DNA of 27,748 nucleotides, taken from the NCBI GenBank assembly GCA_028284105.1, contig JANQSK010000446.1:1-27748 (forward strand), in the 5' to 3' direction. How positions within the stretch are numbered: the first letter of the stretch is position 1; every line of letters begins with the position of its first letter. Below the pieces are notes generated by a model. That model saw only the letters and a list, made by a program, of their open reading frames with translations, had not been told where the DNA came from and searched no databases. Made by a program: the position numbers and the translations under genes. Of this stretch, positions 23,918 to 27,748 are shown one piece after another. The stretch comes from Anaerolineae bacterium. GTDB lineage: Bacteria > Chloroflexota > Anaerolineae > Promineifilales > Promineifilaceae.

Positions 23918-25006
23918 CTAGACTGAAAATTCTTCGTACTCGTTTTCGTCAGGGAGTCCCCAAACGGCCCAAAATTTGCCTTCTTTTGGTTGCATGATGG
24001 CTGCCCCACATGATTCTACGTGGAAGGGTGGTTTTGAGCGGGTGCAAATCGCTGAGGGTTCACGCGTTACGGCGATGAGATCGTTGATGGTTAACGGCCG
24101 TTTTTCCAAAAGCTCATTTGCCATATTGAGTCGATTTTCAGAGCTCATTTGAGACGATTCAGGACGTTCTTGGGCATATTCGAGGGTTTCAGGTAATAGG
24201 CAGTGGTTTGTGTGGCTAATGGGGGCTTCTTCAAGTGGCGTTATTTCGCAATGTGAAGACATCGCTTCCACATTGTAACCAGTCCCGTTTTTATCAAAGA
24301 TGAGATAGTTGTGAGCCCCTGCCAGCTTCGCTTCCGTAATGCATTTCAATGCATCATCTGCATTATCTTGCTGGAGTGCTTTGCGAACGACAAAAGGCCA
24401 AGTGACACCGACTTGGCCATCAGTGGCCATAAGATTATTGATGCCGATACAGACGCCGTGTTCATTCATGCCAATTTGGCCAATGCATCCCGTTGTCGTA
24501 AACACCAAAGATTTGGGTTGGTCAGGTGTGTCAACTTCCAGCAGTATAACAAATTCAGTTGCTGTATCATGCATATCCCAAGTTTGCCCAAAAAAGCCTG
24601 CGCCATCTGCCGTATTGTCTGGCACTAAAAAGGCCGTGCAATCATCGATGGGTAATCGATCTAAAACAGGTTCGCGTTGTTTTCGATATTCGCCATAAAC
24701 TGTATCAACGAAGTCTGTAAAACCACCCACAATGATCAGTTCGCCCAATGATAAGCCGGTTGCTTTTGACATGCCGCGAAGTTCATCCATTAAGTCCGGC
24801 GCATACGCTTCATGATCAGGGACACACTTTTCAGCGAGATCGATTACTTCACCTGGTTCTAGTTGATGCCCACTCCAAAGTCCGCCACACACGATTTGAA
24901 CACGCTCCTTCGCGTAGCGAATAATATCTTCACGATGCGACAAACCATGTTGATAGCCCATATCAAATGGGGAGCCGCTTGTTTTTACAACGCGTATTTT
25001 TGCCAT
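23918..25006 (-). CDS. C45-family autoproteolytic acyltransferase/hydrolase
   Basis: Members of this Ntn-hydrolase family (related to acyl-CoA:6-aminopenicillanate acyltransferase) cut themselves before a Cys that then becomes the catalytic N-terminus. Here the likely residue is Cys123 in LPIDDCTAFLV, preceded by a propeptide of about 122 residues. Further landmarks are GFFGQTWDMHD, CIGQIGMNEHGVCIGINNL, and YLIFDKNGTGYNVEAMS. The start at 25006 (362 residues) has a good AAAAGGAAAAG site, whereas the longer frame to 25045 would overlap the upstream gene. It lies 13 nt after the methyltransferase gene, so the two are probably co-transcribed. The natural substrate is unknown; relatives hydrolyse or transfer N-acyl groups. 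It carries ACGGCCGT at 24094. Confidence 0.9.
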   Translation of the reverse strand: MAKIRVVKTSGSPFDMGYQHGLSHREDIIRYAKERVQIVCGGLWSGHQLEPGEVIDLAEKCVPDHEAYAPDLMDELRGMSKATGLSLGELIIVGGFTDFVDTVYGEYRKQREPVLDRLPIDDCTAFLVPDNTADGAGFFGQTWDMHDTATEFVILLEVDTPDQPKSLVFTTTGCIGQIGMNEHGVCIGINNLMATDGQVGVTWPFVVRKALQQDNADDALKCITEAKLAGAHNYLIFDKNGTGYNVEAMSSHCEITPLEEAPISHTNHCLLPETLEYAQERPESSQMSSENRLNMANELLEKRPLTINDLIAVTREPSAICTRSKPPFHVESCGAAIMQPKEGKFWAVWGLPDENEYEEFSV

Positions 25007-25019
25007 GATCTTTTCCTTT

Positions 25020-26549
25020 TTATGAAGTTGCTCGACGACGAGCATGCTTCCTTTGTCGTTTCTTACTGCCGCTGCTTTGGGTTACCCGATGTACAGGAAT
25101 TTCAGGAAGGGGGCGTTCTTTATCTTTTAATCCGTCAATGATGAGTTGCCGCATTGTTTCATCAATGAGGGGATCGATCGGTTGTTGTTGATAGCTATTG
25201 AGCAAGTCGTTAACGGCCGTTGCTGCCCGTTCTTCTAATTTCGGACTACCTCGTTTTGCCCAATTTTCCCGATTAGAACGATCTGTGACGGGATGGGGCA
25301 TGTAAAGGTGATTCGGCCAATGCTCAAGCGTATGCTCTGATGTGATGAGATGTTGTTCGCGCATAAGCTCATCTATCAAATGATCAACCGGCAAGTCATC
25401 GATAATTTCCATTTCGCGTGTAAGGTGGAGCGCTTGTCCGCATAAATCGTTATCCATGACCAATTTTGTGAGGCTAAAGACCATAACAAAATCGAGCATA
25501 CCCGGACCTGATACTGAGTTGACACCGGCTAAGGCAGCCAGTAAAGCACTGCCGAACGTTTCTGCACCGGCTTGAGCATCTAAGAATTTGCTATCGCTCA
25601 GAGCCATATAAGATTGGGTCGGCAATTTAAGATATTTCGCTACTTCAACATAGGCGAGGTCAAGATGAAGCGCATCGATACCTAACATGGGGGACGAGGC
25701 TTCTTTCATGTGGAAAGCGGCTGGTGCGCCACCAAACAACACAGGTGCGCCAGGTTTGATTATTTGCGCCATGGTGATGCCAGCGAGCACATCAACGGTG
25801 TGGAATACTGTTGCCCCAACAAGTGTGACTGGTGCAATTAGCCCCATTAAAGTGACTGGCACAATTTCAATAGGAATACCCCATTCAACGCAGTCAAGCA
25901 GATTTTGGCACGAATCTTCGCTATATCTAAAGTTACCCGTGGCCGTAATTGTGAAAATTGACATCGGCTTGGCAATGAGATCTTCCTTGTCTTTGCGGAA
26001 TAGCTTCATCATTTCGGCCATGCGCGGAACGCCGTGCTCAGTGAATGCCCCTGAAACAACGGGTTTCTTGGAATGTTTTAAACAGAGATAGAGCCGCCAA
26101 GCATCCGATACATCCGCTTCAATGTCATCATTGGTTGAAAAAGCGGTAGCTAAGTAGGCGATGTTTTCAAGTTGATCTGTTATTTTGACATATTCAACAA
26201 AATCGGCCGTGTTGGCTAATCGAGTTTGCTGCGTGCGATGGTCTAAAATCTTTAAACCGCTAGATGCTGGTGTAAAGTGAACGTTATTCCCACCGATGGT
26301 TGTGTAATAGTTCCCTTCTCGATCAAACAAGTCAAATGTTTCCGGGCAAGAGGCAATGGCTTTATCTATGACATCAGTTGGAAACAAAATCCGACTGCCA
26401 GATTCATCGGTTGGGAGGCCCGCATCAAGCATGCGTTGAAATAGCTCTTTGCTCCTGACTTCTATACCAATTGTTGATAAAACCCGTTTTGATTCGGATA
26501 AGATTTTTTCAATAAGTGATTCTGAAATTACTTTGACATGTGGGCGCAT
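25020..26549 (-). CDS. MttB-family (trimethylamine methyltransferase-like) protein without pyrrolysine
   Basis: This is a 509-residue member of the MttB superfamily, whose members move methyl groups from trimethylamine or quaternary amines to a corrinoid protein. Landmarks are IGIEV, FTPASSGLKILDHRTQQTR, SKKPVVSGAFTEHG, VFHTVDVLAGITMAQ and LFGGAPAAFHMKEAS. The frame runs through without an in-frame TAG, so it belongs to the non-pyrrolysine branch, known members of which demethylate compounds such as glycine betaine, proline betaine or carnitine. No corrinoid protein or corrinoid-accepting methyltransferase is in the window. The C-terminus is strongly basic (KKRQRKHARRR). It carries ACGGCCGT at 25213. 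Confidence 0.92.
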   Translation of the reverse strand: MRPHVKVISESLIEKILSESKRVLSTIGIEVRSKELFQRMLDAGLPTDESGSRILFPTDVIDKAIASCPETFDLFDREGNYYTTIGGNNVHFTPASSGLKILDHRTQQTRLANTADFVEYVKITDQLENIAYLATAFSTNDDIEADVSDAWRLYLCLKHSKKPVVSGAFTEHGVPRMAEMMKLFRKDKEDLIAKPMSIFTITATGNFRYSEDSCQNLLDCVEWGIPIEIVPVTLMGLIAPVTLVGATVFHTVDVLAGITMAQIIKPGAPVLFGGAPAAFHMKEASSPMLGIDALHLDLAYVEVAKYLKLPTQSYMALSDSKFLDAQAGAETFGSALLAALAGVNSVSGPGMLDFVMVFSLTKLVMDNDLCGQALHLTREMEIIDDLPVDHLIDELMREQHLITSEHTLEHWPNHLYMPHPVTDRSNRENWAKRGSPKLEERAATAVNDLLNSYQQQPIDPLIDETMRQLIIDGLKDKERPLPEIPVHRVTQSSGSKKRQRKHARRRATS

Positions 26550-26640
26550 AGTTTTAGCTCGTTAATTATTATTTCTAATTGGAAGTTTAACATGGGGCTT
26601 TTTGACGGGCGAATCCATAATTTGTGGCTAAAATGAAATT

Positions 26641-27432
26641 ATGAGTGACTCCCATTTAACGATAGTAGCGATTCATGGAAATGGCGGCGGCTCATTCCGT
26701 TTTTCGTTTTTAATGGAGCATATCCCTAAGCATGTCAATTTTGTGGCTGTCACCTTACCAGGATTTGCTGGCGTGCCATTAAATCATTCAGTCTCTTCTG
26801 TTGAAGATTTAGCAGAGATTTTGCATGAAGAGCTTTGTGGGTCTGAATTGCCTGAGGGATGGCTCTCCTCCCAATCGTGGACGAGTTTGGAGAAACGGCC
26901 GTTTATTCTATTAGGTACTGGCATTGGGGGGTCTATTGCCCTTCAGTATGCTCAAAAGTACGCTCATTATTTAGCGGGGTTAATTTTACACGCACCTGTG
27001 GGAACAAGATTAGATACGCGTTGGTTCCCAAGATTAATGAGCTTACCCATTAATCGAAAAATTGGGAAGATGGTTTTTACATCTTCCTTGATACGTCCTT
27101 TTTGGCGGAAAGTATTATTTACAAAGCCCCTTCCAAAAGAGGAAGAAACGCAATTTTTTGACGAGTATCGGCAATGTCAATTATTTGGTGAACTGTTTGA
27201 TTGGATTACGCCAGAGTGGTTCAATACGCTCAAACCTGTTGCAATACCTGCCGCTTTATTGTGGGGAGAGCGTGAACGCGTGCTAACAGTCGACCAACTA
27301 GACGACTATAAAGCATTATTACTTGAACCTATTATCCACACGGAACCCGATTGGGATCATTTCCCTATGTTGGATACACCTAAACAGTTTGTTGAGGTGC
27401 TAACGTCACTGAGTCTGAAAATTTCTGAATAA
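26641..27432 (+). CDS. Alpha/beta-hydrolase-fold protein lacking the canonical nucleophile
   Basis: This is a 263-residue protein with the oxyanion-loop signature AIHGNGGGSFRF near the N-terminus and a C-terminal His240 in WDHFPMLDTP. At the nucleophile elbow, where the family has G-x-Ser-x-G, the sequence reads LGTGIGGS, so the nucleophile position is Gly94. The acid position reads GERERV, with Glu212 where Asp is usual. It may therefore be catalytically inactive or use another mechanism. It is transcribed divergently from the MttB-family gene. A TAAAAT box at 26629-26634, 6 nt before the ATG, and the lack of a Shine-Dalgarno would fit a leaderless message, weakly. Its 3' end overlaps the convergent gene by 53 nt. 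It carries ACGGCCGT at 26895. Confidence 0.85.
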   Translation: MSDSHLTIVAIHGNGGGSFRFSFLMEHIPKHVNFVAVTLPGFAGVPLNHSVSSVEDLAEILHEELCGSELPEGWLSSQSWTSLEKRPFILLGTGIGGSIALQYAQKYAHYLAGLILHAPVGTRLDTRWFPRLMSLPINRKIGKMVFTSSLIRPFWRKVLFTKPLPKEEETQFFDEYRQCQLFGELFDWITPEWFNTLKPVAIPAALLWGERERVLTVDQLDDYKALLLEPIIHTEPDWDHFPMLDTPKQFVEVLTSLSLKISE

Positions 27433-27748
27433 GCTCTGATGAAAATTGAAGAATGTCTTGCGTGGGGTACTTTGAAATGAACCGACAGGAAAATGTTTCT
27501 GGGATATCAAATTCGTTGAGGATAGGAACGGCCGTGTCCATTGCTGCCATGTAGCCTTTGTTTTGATTGATCATTGAAAAAAGGAGATGGGTTCGGGGGT
27601 CTGTGAGTAGAGAGGCAGTCGATTCTGTGCCGCCGGGAATAATAACGAGATCGTTGTCTGTATTTGAAGATTTCAACTCGCTCAGAGTGATATCTCCTTT
27701 TATATAAACACCGTGTTTGCTGTTTACAAGCCTTTTTGAAAGACTAAC
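27380..27748 (-). CDS. DJ-1/PfpI-like protein, partial at window edge
   Basis: The frame is open to the right edge of the window, so the N-terminus is missing; at least 122 codons are present. NDLVIIPGGTES matches the strand and PGG turn of the DJ-1/PfpI fold. The elbow that usually holds the nucleophilic Cys reads GYMAAMDTAVPILNEFDIP, with Asp at the Cys position by my alignment. The remaining C-terminal helix (DILQFSSELIQKF) is ordinary. A TTG at 27676 is a possible internal start, but similarity continues upstream of it. It overlaps the 3' end of the convergent hydrolase-fold gene. It carries ACGGCCGT at 27528. Confidence 0.65.
   Translation of the reverse strand, partial: VSLSKRLVNSKHGVYIKGDITLSELKSSNTDNDLVIIPGGTESTASLLTDPRTHLLFSMINQNKGYMAAMDTAVPILNEFDIPETFSCRFISKYPTQDILQFSSELIQKFSDSVTLAPQQTV

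Larger units (their letters stand above)
594..27535. repeat. Highly iterated palindrome ACGGCCGT, 39 copies
   Basis: The 8-bp palindrome starts at 594, 1121, 3006, 3298, 3429, 3981, 4377, 4676, 5857, 6375, 8625, 8984, 9823, 10138, 10407, 10507, 10612, 11798, 13167, 13561, 14202, 15380, 15554, 15773, 16267, 17401, 17939, 18604, 19515, 19977, 20527, 21043, 21869, 22115, 23155, 24094, 25213, 26895 and 27528. Twenty-eight copies have A on the left and 29 have T on the right, giving the longer consensus AACGGCCGTT. Thirty-six lie in genes (19 read Thr-Ala-Val, 9 Arg-Pro, 8 Gly-Arg) and three between genes. At about 44% GC (estimated by eye) roughly 0.25 copies are expected by chance. Single-mismatch copies also occur, for example at 1759, 21671 and 26203. 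Confidence 0.97.

Noticed and set aside
25020..26549. A pyrrolysine (read-through TAG) codon in the MttB-family gene
   Set aside because: The reading frame is continuous over 509 codons with no internal TAG, so it belongs to the non-pyrrolysine branch.
594..27535. Interpreting the iterated palindrome as a CRISPR, terminator or DNA-uptake hairpin
   Set aside because: Copies are dispersed singly, mostly inside genes, without spacers or paired inverted copies or a T-run.
1..27748. tRNA, rRNA, complete insertion sequence or prophage genes
   Set aside because: No cloverleaf, conserved rRNA segment, transposase or phage structural gene was recognised on either strand.

Overview
This 27.7 kb window is moderately AT-rich and gene-dense. 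It looks like a chromosomal segment of a Chloroflexota bacterium (Anaerolineae-like). The clues are lipoproteins with long Glu/Pro/Thr-Ala stalks, a folate/FAD-type TrmFO, a NACHT-FGE STAND protein, and a ribbon-helix-helix protein ending in an RWRGHSIP tail. The assignment is inference; there is no rRNA, tRNA or other marker gene to settle it. I see no CRISPR array, prophage or complete insertion sequence.

Layout: bases 1-338 are non-coding and hold one copy of a short MITE-like repeat. From 339 to 15755 fourteen genes run on the + strand with very short gaps or overlaps: trmFO, an orphan soluble histidine kinase, a MuiA/DUF4139 protein, hflX, a small membrane protein, an M20 peptidase, a TatD-type DNase, a GT2 glycosyltransferase, a ribbon-helix-helix protein, a GT4 glycosyltransferase, a cupin, a class V aminotransferase-fold enzyme, a PlsC-like acyltransferase and a 921-residue NACHT-FGE protein. 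An approximately 0.9 kb stretch without a convincing gene follows (15756-16650).

From 16651 to 19219 lies an envelope cluster on the + strand: a YceI-domain lipoprotein, a small membrane protein, a membrane protein with a His-rich loop, and a Met/Asp/His-rich lipoprotein. From 26549 down to 19269 the - strand carries a probable catabolic region in two or three transcription units: an MttB-family methyltransferase (no pyrrolysine codon) with a C45-type acyltransferase/peptidase, a membrane-anchored dienelactone hydrolase, and a molybdopterin oxidoreductase coupled to a hydantoinase/dihydropyrimidinase. The window ends with an alpha/beta-hydrolase-fold protein (+) and a partial DJ-1/PfpI protein (-), both of which seem to lack the usual nucleophile.

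The most striking signal is not a gene. The 8-bp palindrome ACGGCCGT (mostly inside AACGGCCGTT) occurs 39 times, about once per 710 bp. It lies in almost every gene, in all three reading frames, and in intergenic DNA. It behaves like the cyanobacterial highly iterated palindrome HIP1 but has a different sequence. A second non-genic signal is an approximately 112-bp element with terminal inverted repeats, present in two inverted copies 18 kb apart.
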